A stretch of 64,000 nucleotides of DNA from Nitrospirota bacterium (lineage in GTDB: Bacteria; Nitrospirota; 9FT-COMBO-42-15; HDB-SIOI813). The position numbers and the translations under genes are program-made. This document shows positions 24,672-32,713 of the stretch, piece by piece. The notes beneath the pieces were generated by a model that worked only from the letters and a program-made list of their open reading frames with translations, did no database searches and had not been told where the DNA came from. Positions within the stretch are counted from its first letter, which is position 1. Each line of letters begins with the position of its first letter. The stretch is from positions 1-64,000 of the forward strand of contig JACRGV010000064.1 in assembly GCA_016212215.1 (NCBI GenBank). Direction: 5' to 3'.

Positions 24672-26807
24672 TTACGCTATGCTATTATATTTAAAAAACT
24701 CCGCCAATGCCTCGCCATTCATTAATATATCTCTCTCAAGCGATTTTATAAGTTGTAAAATTACCTCTTTGTTCCTTGAGAGGATTGATTCAGTTTCTGT
24801 TCTTGCATTATCCAGAATCCTCTGGACATCCTCAAATATCTCTCTGCCTGACATCAGTGCAATATCCTGCAAAGCAATGAGGCTTGCATGTTTTATGGTA
24901 TCCCCGAAACCATATTCTACTACCATCTTTCGCGAGATTTTTGTGGCCTCAAGGAGGTCCTGAGATGCGCCGACGGTCTTTAAATCAGAACCGTGATATT
25001 CTTCCTCTGAGACCATACCTCCGAGAATGACGCCGATCTCTTTCTGTAGGTCAGCCTTTGTAAAAAGGTTATCCATTGCCTCACCTGTAGGTATGAATGC
25101 AGTAAAGTCCTTGTAACTATCTATGCTGACGAAAACAGGTGTTTTTTTGAAGTGATGCCACATCATCAATGTATGACCTGCCTCGTGAACCGCAATGTTC
25201 CTCTTTTCCTGGTCACCAAGGTTCTCGACCCTTTGCATAAAGAGTGAACGTGATGCGGGCCTTGCACGTCTGTAACTCCATGTCCTTAATTCATCAATCT
25301 CTTCCTTCTTCAAGACAGATAGCGGGGTGATATTTCTTATTGATTTAAGAAGTGTTGCCTGTGTCAGGTTAAGAGATGACAGTCCGTCAATCATTGTCTC
25401 AACTTCCTCATCTCTCCTGCCCTGGTGAAGCATATTGAAGGTGGTCACAATGGAATCCTTCACAGCCTGTTCTATCTCAGCACCTGTGTACCCTTGACTG
25501 TTCTGGGCAAGCTCTACCATATTCAGGCGGTATATGCTCTGCCCTCTGCTCTCAAGATGAATTTTGAATATCTCTTCCCTCTCCTCAACACTCGGCAGAT
25601 CTACGAAGAAGACCTCATCATACCTCCCCTTTCTCCATAACTCAGGGGGTAGGTTTCTCGGATTATTTGCAGTGGCAATAACAAATACAGGTTTTACCTT
25701 TTCCTGCAGCCATGTAATAAACGTACCAAAGACCCTGAGCTGGGTACCGGAATCACCCTGAAATCCGCTGACCCCCCCAAATGCCTTGTCTATCTCATCA
25801 ATCCAGAGTATGCAGGGGCTTACTGCTTCTGCCAACTGGATGGCCCTGCGGATGTTTTTCTCTGATTCACCGACAGTAGAACCGAACAGCTTCCCTACAT
25901 CAAGCCTCAGAAGGGGGAGGTTCCATATCCCTGCCAATGCCTTACAGCAGAGACTCTTTCCGGAACCCGGCACCCCGATAAGAAGAAGTCCCCTCGGTGT
26001 ATCAAGGCCAAGTGTATCAACCTTCTCCTTACTCAGACGGAAAACATGCTCCCTTTCAATAAACCACCTCTTTATCTCATCAAGACCGCCTATATGTTCT
26101 ATGGTTTCTTTATGTGTATAGTAATCCAGTATCTTCTGTTTTTTTATGATCTGCTGTTTCTCTTCCTGAATGAATGATATGCAGTCCTCGTTTAACTGAC
26201 CCTTATTAAGGCTTATGGCCTTTCTCACAACCCTTCTGATATTGTCCATGGAGAGGCCCTGCAGTGACTTATATAATATTGCCCTTTGAGAGGGGTACCA
26301 CTTCTCAGGGATCATCCTTGCAAAGGTTGATGAAACCATCTCTTCAATCTCATCATACTCAGGTAAAGAGAGTTCAATGACTATGATGTCTTCCTCTAAT
26401 TCCGGCGGTATCTCAGTCAGTGTCGGTGAAAGGATGCAGATGGTATTCATGGAGTTTCGCTCATCAATAATGGTTGGGATGTCCCTGAACTTTCTCAGAA
26501 ACTCATGGGAGTTGAAGTATCCTGAAATGTCTTTTAATAAGAAGAGATTGCTTTCAGACTCGCTTTTAACAATCTTTTCCTCAATAGTAGTAAGTACCTT
26601 TTCCCTTCCAAGAGGGTCCCATTTCTTTTTCTCACCGCTGTAAAGCCCCCTTGACACAGACCATGCCCAGTACTTGAAGTCTATGGTCTTACACAACTCC
26701 TCCATGATCTTCTCAACCCTTCGTTCCTCAAAGGATACAAGCCACAAAACAGGATACTTCGCCTCAATATGGATTTTGATTTCATTCTGGAATTCTTTAG
26801 TATTCAT
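24672..26807 (-). CDS. Ycf46-type AAA+ ATPase fused to an FtsH-like M41 metallopeptidase
   Basis: A 711-residue cytoplasmic protein with no membrane helix. Residues 1-220 match the degenerate N-terminal ATPase-like part of Ycf46 (EAKYPVLWLVSFEERRVEKI). Residues 240-500 are an active AAA+ domain: Walker A GVPGSGKS (Lys284), the Ycf46-typical DVGKLFGSTVGESEKNIRRA, Walker B CILWIDEIDKAFGG, and FVIATANNPRNLPPELWRKG. Residues 530-700 resemble peptidase M41: zinc motif HEAGH (His541, Glu542, His545) and third ligand Asp617 in GASQDLLEATKI, as in FtsH. It is the first gene of the operon with a strong GGGAGGAG site. A soluble ATP-dependent protease is the natural inference. Confidence 0.88.
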   Translation of the reverse strand: MNTKEFQNEIKIHIEAKYPVLWLVSFEERRVEKIMEELCKTIDFKYWAWSVSRGLYSGEKKKWDPLGREKVLTTIEEKIVKSESESNLFLLKDISGYFNSHEFLRKFRDIPTIIDERNSMNTICILSPTLTEIPPELEEDIIVIELSLPEYDEIEEMVSSTFARMIPEKWYPSQRAILYKSLQGLSMDNIRRVVRKAISLNKGQLNEDCISFIQEEKQQIIKKQKILDYYTHKETIEHIGGLDEIKRWFIEREHVFRLSKEKVDTLGLDTPRGLLLIGVPGSGKSLCCKALAGIWNLPLLRLDVGKLFGSTVGESEKNIRRAIQLAEAVSPCILWIDEIDKAFGGVSGFQGDSGTQLRVFGTFITWLQEKVKPVFVIATANNPRNLPPELWRKGRYDEVFFVDLPSVEEREEIFKIHLESRGQSIYRLNMVELAQNSQGYTGAEIEQAVKDSIVTTFNMLHQGRRDEEVETMIDGLSSLNLTQATLLKSIRNITPLSVLKKEEIDELRTWSYRRARPASRSLFMQRVENLGDQEKRNIAVHEAGHTLMMWHHFKKTPVFVSIDSYKDFTAFIPTGEAMDNLFTKADLQKEIGVILGGMVSEEEYHGSDLKTVGASQDLLEATKISRKMVVEYGFGDTIKHASLIALQDIALMSGREIFEDVQRILDNARTETESILSRNKEVILQLIKSLERDILMNGEALAEFFKYNSIA

Positions 26808-26832
26808 GAATGGACTCCTCCCGACCTGCCTT

Positions 26833-26862
26833 AGTATAACACAATGTTAATGCCATATTCAA
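26833..26862 (-). promoter_or_regulatory. Promoter of the AAA+/Ycf35/Hsp70 operon
   Basis: On the minus strand, TTGAAT, an 18-base spacer and TATACT (five of six), with an upstream TG making an extended -10 (TGTTATACT). It sits 26 bp before the ATPase start codon, just downstream of the radical SAM terminator. Confidence 0.5.
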
Positions 26863-26880
26863 ACACTGTTTTGGAAATAA

Positions 26881-26922
26881 AAAGGGGTAAAGTTTATTGT
26901 TTAAATAGACTTTACCCCTTTC
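26881..26922 (-). terminator. Rho-independent terminator of the leftward radical SAM gene
   Basis: The perfect arms AAAGGGGTAAAGT and ACTTTACCCCTTT enclose a 15-base loop. On the minus strand the stem is followed by TTTTTATTT. It separates the radical SAM gene from the AAA+ operon. Confidence 0.85.
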
Positions 26923-26957
26923 TTAAAAGCACGGTAAATAGTTACGTTTAACGTCTT

Positions 26958-28664
26958 CTAAGACGAAACCCCCATCTTCTTTGCTATCAGCTCAAGCTCT
27001 TTCGGGTTGCCCTCTGATATAATCTTTTCCTTGAGTATATCCGGGGGGATCATGAACTTTTTCTCAATCCTCTTGCGATAGACAGGGGCACTGTTATAGG
27101 CACAGAACGGGTACAGGCGGCCCTTAGGGTCAATATAATGAATAACACACCTCATGACCCTTTCAACGCTGAAGTTATAGGCATCCATGAAGTGCATGCC
27201 TGCTACGAAGAAGTGGTTGTAGTAGCGGCCGCTGCCATTTTTACCTACATATATCCTTCGTAAATTCTGGTCCTGAAAACCATCAAGAGATGCAAGAAAC
27301 TTATCAAAGGTGAGACCCTTTGGTGCATTCTTCTCATTATAATATTTCTTCAGCCTGTTCATTACCTTGAGTTTGGAAAGTAGTTCAAACCTTGAGGGCT
27401 TGAGTGTCCTTGAGAGTTCTACCACCTCTCTCAGAAAGTTTTCCATATCAATAAAAGAACTGACAGGAGTTACATTTCCGTCATCATCTGCGTAAAGATA
27501 AGTACCCTGTGAGCAGTGAGGATGAAGTGAAAGTGTAAAAACCGGGTCCCCGTTGATTGCTGATGCAAGTTTAGAGAGTGGAGATGTACACCCGATCGGG
27601 AACCAGTCCCTCATTGCATCTATGTAGCCTGTCTGCCTCTCTATGTCGCGTCCGAGGTCGCCCATGGTATATCTCTTTTCAAGCCTGTGGCTCTGACTGT
27701 ATCTTCCGGTAAACGTGACCGGCTGAAATGCAATGCCGCTTATTACATCACTGTTTTTTACTGCAAACCTTACTATATCCCCGACCTGATTGTCGTTGAG
27801 GCCGCGTACTATAACAGGCACAAGGATAACATCCATCTGAAGCCTTCTTGCATTTTCAATTGCCTTTATCTTATATTCAAATATTGATTTTGAGCGTGTC
27901 TTTTTATATATCTCATCTGAAAGGCCGTCAAACTGGAGATAGAGGTTTTGCACACCTGCCTCCTTTGCTGCCTGGGCAAACTCAAAGTCTGCCATTTTAA
28001 TACCATTTGTATTTACCTGGATGTAATAGAACCCGAGTTCTTTTGCCTTTTTTACAATATCCAGGAAGTCCGGCCTTACTGTCGGTTCACCGCCTGAGAA
28101 TTGTATCCTGTCGGCCTTAACCGGCTTCTGATTGATAAGGGTCTCAAGCATCTTTGCTACTTCATCAAACGAGGGTTCATAGAGATAACCGGAGGTATTG
28201 GCATTTGCAAAACATACAGGGCAGGTAAGGTTACATCTGTTGGTTAAATCCATTATGGGCAGGCCGCTGTGGCTAAGGTGCATGTTACACAGTCCGCACT
28301 GTGTGGGGCAGATCGTTGCGTTCTTTACAGGAGGGTCTTCCACACCTTTCCCATCACCATACCAGAATTTCTCACATTTGAAATAAAGGTCAATATCTCC
28401 GTAAAAGATGTCTTTGAAATGTCCGTGTTCTTTGCAGGTCTTTTCTATCCAGACCTTACCGTTTGCAGGATAGAGTGTGGCTTTGATGATCTCCATACAT
28501 TCCGGGCAGACTGAATCTATTTCTTTGGGCAGGCCAAGTTTGACAGGTGTGACTTCAGTACCAGAGTAGGTTATAGACGGTGCACATCTTGATTCAGGGT
28601 TTGTGGTTTTAGGATGTGCGGCTGTTGTCCTAAAGGATTCTAATACATTTTCTATTAGGCCCAT
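26958..28664 (-). CDS. Radical SAM enzyme of the MJ0619/tetraether-synthase type
   Basis: A 568-residue protein. The N-terminal part has a zinc-ribbon-like VCPECMEIIKA...CKEHGHF and an extra cysteine set CPTQCGLCNMHLSHSG. The radical SAM core follows with C-x3-C-x2-C in LTNRCNLTCPVCFANA, IQFSGGEPTVRPD and a long C-terminal domain with further Cys (CVIHYID...YPFCAYN). The CGLC-x2-H-x-SH motif directly before the core is the hallmark of the MJ0619/Tes-like group, whose members methylate pterins or couple lipid alkyl chains. Substrate here is unknown. ATG follows AGGAGG. It is a monocistronic unit with its own terminator. Confidence 0.82.
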   Translation of the reverse strand: MGLIENVLESFRTTAAHPKTTNPESRCAPSITYSGTEVTPVKLGLPKEIDSVCPECMEIIKATLYPANGKVWIEKTCKEHGHFKDIFYGDIDLYFKCEKFWYGDGKGVEDPPVKNATICPTQCGLCNMHLSHSGLPIMDLTNRCNLTCPVCFANANTSGYLYEPSFDEVAKMLETLINQKPVKADRIQFSGGEPTVRPDFLDIVKKAKELGFYYIQVNTNGIKMADFEFAQAAKEAGVQNLYLQFDGLSDEIYKKTRSKSIFEYKIKAIENARRLQMDVILVPVIVRGLNDNQVGDIVRFAVKNSDVISGIAFQPVTFTGRYSQSHRLEKRYTMGDLGRDIERQTGYIDAMRDWFPIGCTSPLSKLASAINGDPVFTLSLHPHCSQGTYLYADDDGNVTPVSSFIDMENFLREVVELSRTLKPSRFELLSKLKVMNRLKKYYNEKNAPKGLTFDKFLASLDGFQDQNLRRIYVGKNGSGRYYNHFFVAGMHFMDAYNFSVERVMRCVIHYIDPKGRLYPFCAYNSAPVYRKRIEKKFMIPPDILKEKIISEGNPKELELIAKKMGVSS

Positions 28665-28951
28665 GGTTAACCTCCTGTTTCAGTTTTGTTAACGGTTATC
28701 TATAATAATTTTGGAATAATCTTCTGGGTAGTTAATCTCCTTCTTTATTAAAAGTAATCACAAAAATAGCAAGAAATAATATTGATGTCAATAGAAAAAA
28801 TATCATAAAAAAATACCAGAAAAATACCGGGATAATTCGGGATACATCCCATTCAATTGACAAACAAATAACTATACTTTAGTATTCCAACATGGCGAGG
28901 ATAGCACGAGCAGCAGTATTAGAATTTCCCCAATTAACCAATTAAATTATC
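28665..28951. other. Divergent intergenic region
   Basis: A 287-bp A/T-rich gap between the leftward radical SAM gene and the rightward permease. It should contain both promoters. I see TTGACA at 28858 but no convincing -10 at 16-18 bases, and no repeat or RNA gene. Confidence 0.5.
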
Positions 28952-30181
28952 ATGATTAATATACCGGCAACAATAAAGATCTCTTTCAGGGCATTGATGA
29001 TAAATAAGATGCGTTCGGCCCTAACAATGCTCGGCATTATAATCGGTGTGGGTGCTGTGATTGCTATGCTTGCTATCGGTACAGGAGCGAGCACACAGAT
29101 TGCCGCACAGATTTCAAGTATGGGGAGCAATCTTCTGATGGTTGTGCCCGGCGCTACCACATCAGGAGGGGTGAGGATGGGGCCGGGTTCACAGCCGACC
29201 CTTTCTATAGGCGATGCCGCTGCTATTCAGAAGGAATGTTCTGCAGTGTCTGATGTAGCACCGGTTCATAACGGCGTTGCACAGGTTGTTTATGGCCACC
29301 AGAACTGGTCAACAGGTGTTACCGGCACTACACCGGCTGTGTTGAATGTCAGAGACTGTCTACTGGAATCAGGCAGGCCATTTACTGAGCAGGATGTAAG
29401 GAGTTCTGCAAAAGTGGCGTTATTAGGGCAGACGGTTGTTGATAATCTTTTCGGCGGTATGGACCCTATAGGGCAGATTATAAGGATCAAGAAGATTCCA
29501 TTTACAATAATCGGGGTTCTTGCAGAAAAGGGACAGAACGTAATGGGGCAGGACCAGGATGACATTATTATTGTTCCGGTAACGACAGCACAAAAAAAGC
29601 TATTTGGTACTGCATTCCCCGGGATGATACGGATAATGATGGTAAAAGCAAAAAGCACTGAAGATTTAGACACCGCTGGCAGGCAGATAACAGAATTGCT
29701 GAGGCAGAGACATCACATCGGCCCTAAGCAGGAGGATGACTTTACTGTAAGGAATCTTACCCAAATGATGCAGGCGGCAGAGCAGTCATCAAAAGTTATG
29801 ACCTTGTTGTTAGGGGCTATTGCATCTGTTTCTCTTGTTGTCGGCGGTATAGGTATTATGAACATCATGCTTGTCTCAGTAACAGAAAGGACAAGAGAGA
29901 TTGGGATAAGGATGGCAGTAGGGGCGAAGACGTGGGACATAAGGTTACAATTCATAATAGAGGCGCTTACATTGTCATTAATCGGCGGGATTGCAGGAAT
30001 TCTAATCGGTGTATCAGGCTCCGGCATATTATCAAAACTTGCCGGTTGGCCTACTATCGTATCATCTCTGTCAATCGTCCTTGCCTTCGGTTTTTCCGGC
30101 CTTGTAGGTATATTCTTCGGATTCTACCCTGCGTACAAGGCTTCTTTGCTTGAGCCGATCGAAGCATTGAGGTACGAGTAA
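28952..30181 (+). CDS. MacB/FtsX-type ABC transporter permease
   Basis: A 409-residue inner-membrane permease. Helix 1 (about 18-42) is followed by the periplasmic MacB_PCD domain (about 45-260) and the FtsX domain with three helices (about 278-400), including the coupling region TERTREIGIRMAVGAKTWDI and the terminal PIEALRYE. MacB-type permeases drive mechanotransmission for export of macrolides, lipoproteins or siderophores. The usual MacA adaptor and ATPase genes are absent nearby, so partners must be elsewhere. The ATG lacks a clear ribosome site. Confidence 0.88.
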   Translation: MINIPATIKISFRALMINKMRSALTMLGIIIGVGAVIAMLAIGTGASTQIAAQISSMGSNLLMVVPGATTSGGVRMGPGSQPTLSIGDAAAIQKECSAVSDVAPVHNGVAQVVYGHQNWSTGVTGTTPAVLNVRDCLLESGRPFTEQDVRSSAKVALLGQTVVDNLFGGMDPIGQIIRIKKIPFTIIGVLAEKGQNVMGQDQDDIIIVPVTTAQKKLFGTAFPGMIRIMMVKAKSTEDLDTAGRQITELLRQRHHIGPKQEDDFTVRNLTQMMQAAEQSSKVMTLLLGAIASVSLVVGGIGIMNIMLVSVTERTREIGIRMAVGAKTWDIRLQFIIEALTLSLIGGIAGILIGVSGSGILSKLAGWPTIVSSLSIVLAFGFSGLVGIFFGFYPAYKASLLEPIEALRYE

Positions 30182-30220
30182 ATTGACACGGCAATATCTT
30201 TTTTGTTATTTTAATCTATT

Positions 30221-30682
30221 ATGAATACATTGGAACCGGAAACTCAGAAACCCAATCAGGTTATCAATTTCCTGTGCCGGTGGTTGAGTTATTTTGATGA
30301 TGTATTACTCACTCTTGTTGCCGTTGGTATTGTTGTTCTTGCGGTAATACTATTGTTTGAGGCGTATTCGGATTTCTATTATTTTTATGAGCACTCGATT
30401 CCCCATATTATTAGCGACCTGATGTTCGTACTTATTCTGATGGAGTTATTCCGGCAGGTAATACGACAGTTAAAACGTCATACATTTACTCTTAGCCCAT
30501 TTCTTTTTATCGGTGTTATTGCCAGCATCAGGGGGATTCTTATCATACAAATGAAACTGGCCCTCGGTTTGGCAGAGGGATGGATAACGCTGGCTCAAAT
30601 AGGAATATATGCTGTTATTGTTTTTATAATGGTGATAAGCTATTATTTTTCTTCGAAGATAGAAAGAGGCGATTCACAATAA
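30221..30682 (+). CDS. PsiE-like membrane protein
   Basis: A 153-residue inner-membrane protein with four helices (LTLVAVGIVVLAVILLFEAY, ISDLMFVLILMELFRQVI, FLFIGVIASIRGILII, IGIYAVIVFIMVISYY). The pattern ELFRQVIRQLKRHTFTLSPF with FIGVIASIRGILI fits the phosphate-starvation-inducible PsiE family (PF06146), of unknown biochemical role. It is 39 bp after the permease and may be co-transcribed. Confidence 0.72.
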   Translation: MNTLEPETQKPNQVINFLCRWLSYFDDVLLTLVAVGIVVLAVILLFEAYSDFYYFYEHSIPHIISDLMFVLILMELFRQVIRQLKRHTFTLSPFLFIGVIASIRGILIIQMKLALGLAEGWITLAQIGIYAVIVFIMVISYYFSSKIERGDSQ

Positions 30683-30695
30683 TCCGGCATCGGCG

Positions 30696-30914
30696 CTATT
30701 TCCTATCGTACCCTTTTCTGATTTCTTCCGGTTTAAAAAGTAGTTCTGATATTTCTTCAATCTGCCTCTTTATATCTGATAATATCTGAGGAGGGATTTC
30801 CATAATCTTATTCAGCGATTCATGTTCCAGTACATCTATTTTAATCTCACCGATTTTTTTATTAACCTGCAGACTCAAAGTAATCTCATCATAACATTTA
30901 GTAGATTCTTTCAT
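30696..30914 (-). CDS. Small hypothetical protein, 72 residues
   Basis: MKESTKCYDEITLSLQVNKK starts a charged protein with a predicted C-terminal helix (IPPQILSDIKRQIEEISELL). It converges on the PsiE gene with a 13-bp gap. GGGATA eight to ten bases upstream of ATG is a weak ribosome site. No family recognised; codon content looks coding but it is short. Confidence 0.42.
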   Translation of the reverse strand: MKESTKCYDEITLSLQVNKKIGEIKIDVLEHESLNKIMEIPPQILSDIKRQIEEISELLFKPEEIRKGYDRK

Positions 30915-31123
30915 ATTTCGTTTTTATCCCCTGTTGTATTTTTAGTTGTACTGATTTTTTTGCTTCAGGATAAAGATATGCACTTCAATCGGAGTACATG
31001 ATTTAAACTTTAACATGTAAAGATGTTGTTTCTGCTGACCGATAAAATGATTAAAAGTTGCGGCATTCAGAGGGTGCAACAAGGATGTCATTCAACAAGT
31101 AAGGCAACAAGTAAGGGTCAGCA

Positions 31124-31744
31124 TTGAAAAGGTTAAATTCAAATTTTATAATAATTTTTTTCATCGTTGTTTTAAGCATGTTTCCGGTTAAGGCATCAGC
31201 ATTTGATTATGCGGACATTCCGGCAGTCGGTCTTGCATTCCTTACTAATCTCGGTATTCATGAAACAGGTCACTTTGTAGTGGCGAATCAGGTCGGTGCA
31301 GAAGGAAATAATCTCAGTTTCTTCAAAAGGGACAAGGATAGTTTCTTCTTCGGGCTTAGTACTGTAACAGATATTGATGACAGGGCAAAACCTGCATATC
31401 ATCTCGGAGGTGAGCTTGCATCAAGCTATACCTTTGAATATTCTTTAAGGCGCTACAGGGCACATGACAAATCCACTTATAATAGCGCCTTAATGTTCTT
31501 CAGTATGACGGATTTTCTCTGGTACACAACGTATGCCTTTTATGTCAGCCCTTATCAGAACGAAAAGTTCGACCCAATCGGGATAGCTGAAACAACAGGC
31601 ATAAAGAAGGAGGCAATATTTCTGGTTTCTCTTACGCAGGCTTCACTAAATGCACTCCGTGTTTATACAAATAAGGATATGATTGTTCCCAGCATTATTG
31701 TAGATAAGTATTATGTAGGTTTCAACGTTAAAATACCTTTCTGA
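31124..31744 (+). CDS. Exported or membrane-associated protein with HETGH motif
   Basis: A 206-residue protein with a clear signal peptide (1-26, cut after VKASA). A hydrophobic helix with HETGHF follows (His46, Glu47, His50 = HExxH), typical of zinc metallopeptidases, with a DFLWY helix and a long C-terminal part lacking an obvious third ligand (candidates His61-type positions are absent; His92 in AYHLGGE is possible). The start is a TTG at 31124 with AAGGG upstream. No family is recognised. It could be a minimal gluzincin or M50-like protein, or the motif may be fortuitous. Confidence 0.65.
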   Translation: MKRLNSNFIIIFFIVVLSMFPVKASAFDYADIPAVGLAFLTNLGIHETGHFVVANQVGAEGNNLSFFKRDKDSFFFGLSTVTDIDDRAKPAYHLGGELASSYTFEYSLRRYRAHDKSTYNSALMFFSMTDFLWYTTYAFYVSPYQNEKFDPIGIAETTGIKKEAIFLVSLTQASLNALRVYTNKDMIVPSIIVDKYYVGFNVKIPF

Positions 31745-31833
31745 TTTTCCTGATAAATTCTCCCAGTATTTTATTTCCTCAAAAATATGATATTATGATT
31801 CCCCGAAATATACTTTTATAGATAGGTACTTTA

Positions 31834-32706
31834 ATGCTTTCAGAAGAAATAAATCCTCTATCGGAAAATATAGATGCACTTTCTTTAACAGAAATAATCC
31901 GGATTATGGACAAGGAAAATCAATGTGTAGTTGATTCTGTTAAAACTGCGTTGGATTCGATTGAGAGGGTTATTGCTGATGTTGTCAGTACCATAGAATC
32001 AGGCGGCAGTTTGATATATATCGGTGCCGGTACAAGCGGGAGGCTCGGTGTCCTTGATGCCTCAGAGATGCCGCCGACATTCGGGGTATCTTCAAGCATT
32101 GTAAAAGGTATAATAGCAGGCGGAGAGAAGGCGCTTACGGAGGCGGTTGAGGGGGCGGAGGATGATGAGACAGCAGGGACTATGGCTGTTGCAGGAATAA
32201 GTTCAGTGGATCTTCTTCTCGGCATATCGGCAAGCGGCAAAACTCCGTTTACAATTTCTGCCTTGAGAGAAGGGAAAAGACGAGGTGCTGTGTGCTGGCT
32301 GCTGGAATGTAATGATGCAGAGTATGGGTTTCTTGATGGGATTATAAAACTGCCGGTCGGCCCGGAGATTGTTGCAGGTTCAACAAGATTAAAGGCAGGG
32401 ACAGCTACAAAGATGGTACTTAACATGATTTCAACTGCGGCAATGATTAAACTTGGTAAGGTATATAAAGGGTATATGATAGATGTAATCCCTTCCAACA
32501 TAAAATTGAAAAACCGTGCAAAGCGGATGATACAAGAGATTACAGGGTGTGGAATGGAAGAGGCAGAGGGACTTTTAATTAAATCCGGTGGAAATGCAAA
32601 AACAGCAGTATTGATGTATAGGAAAAAACTCAGCCGTGAAGATGCAGTAAATATGCTTGAATCATCAGATGGTTCATTAAGGAATGTATTGGAACATGGC
32701 CGGTAA
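31834..32706 (+). CDS. murQ: N-acetylmuramic acid 6-phosphate etherase
   Basis: A 290-residue SIS-domain enzyme (E. coli 298). It has YIGAGTSGRLGVLDASEMPP with the catalytic Glu, LLGISASGKTPF, and the C-terminal helical ENLMVDV-like region replaced by ...NIKLKNRAKRM. It cleaves the lactyl ether of MurNAc-6-phosphate to GlcNAc-6-phosphate and D-lactate in cytoplasmic cell-wall recycling. It overlaps or abuts anmK, whose product supplies its substrate, so the two form one unit. Confidence 0.93.
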   Translation: MLSEEINPLSENIDALSLTEIIRIMDKENQCVVDSVKTALDSIERVIADVVSTIESGGSLIYIGAGTSGRLGVLDASEMPPTFGVSSSIVKGIIAGGEKALTEAVEGAEDDETAGTMAVAGISSVDLLLGISASGKTPFTISALREGKRRGAVCWLLECNDAEYGFLDGIIKLPVGPEIVAGSTRLKAGTATKMVLNMISTAAMIKLGKVYKGYMIDVIPSNIKLKNRAKRMIQEITGCGMEEAEGLLIKSGGNAKTAVLMYRKKLSREDAVNMLESSDGSLRNVLEHGR

Positions 32707-32713
32707 GAAGAAG

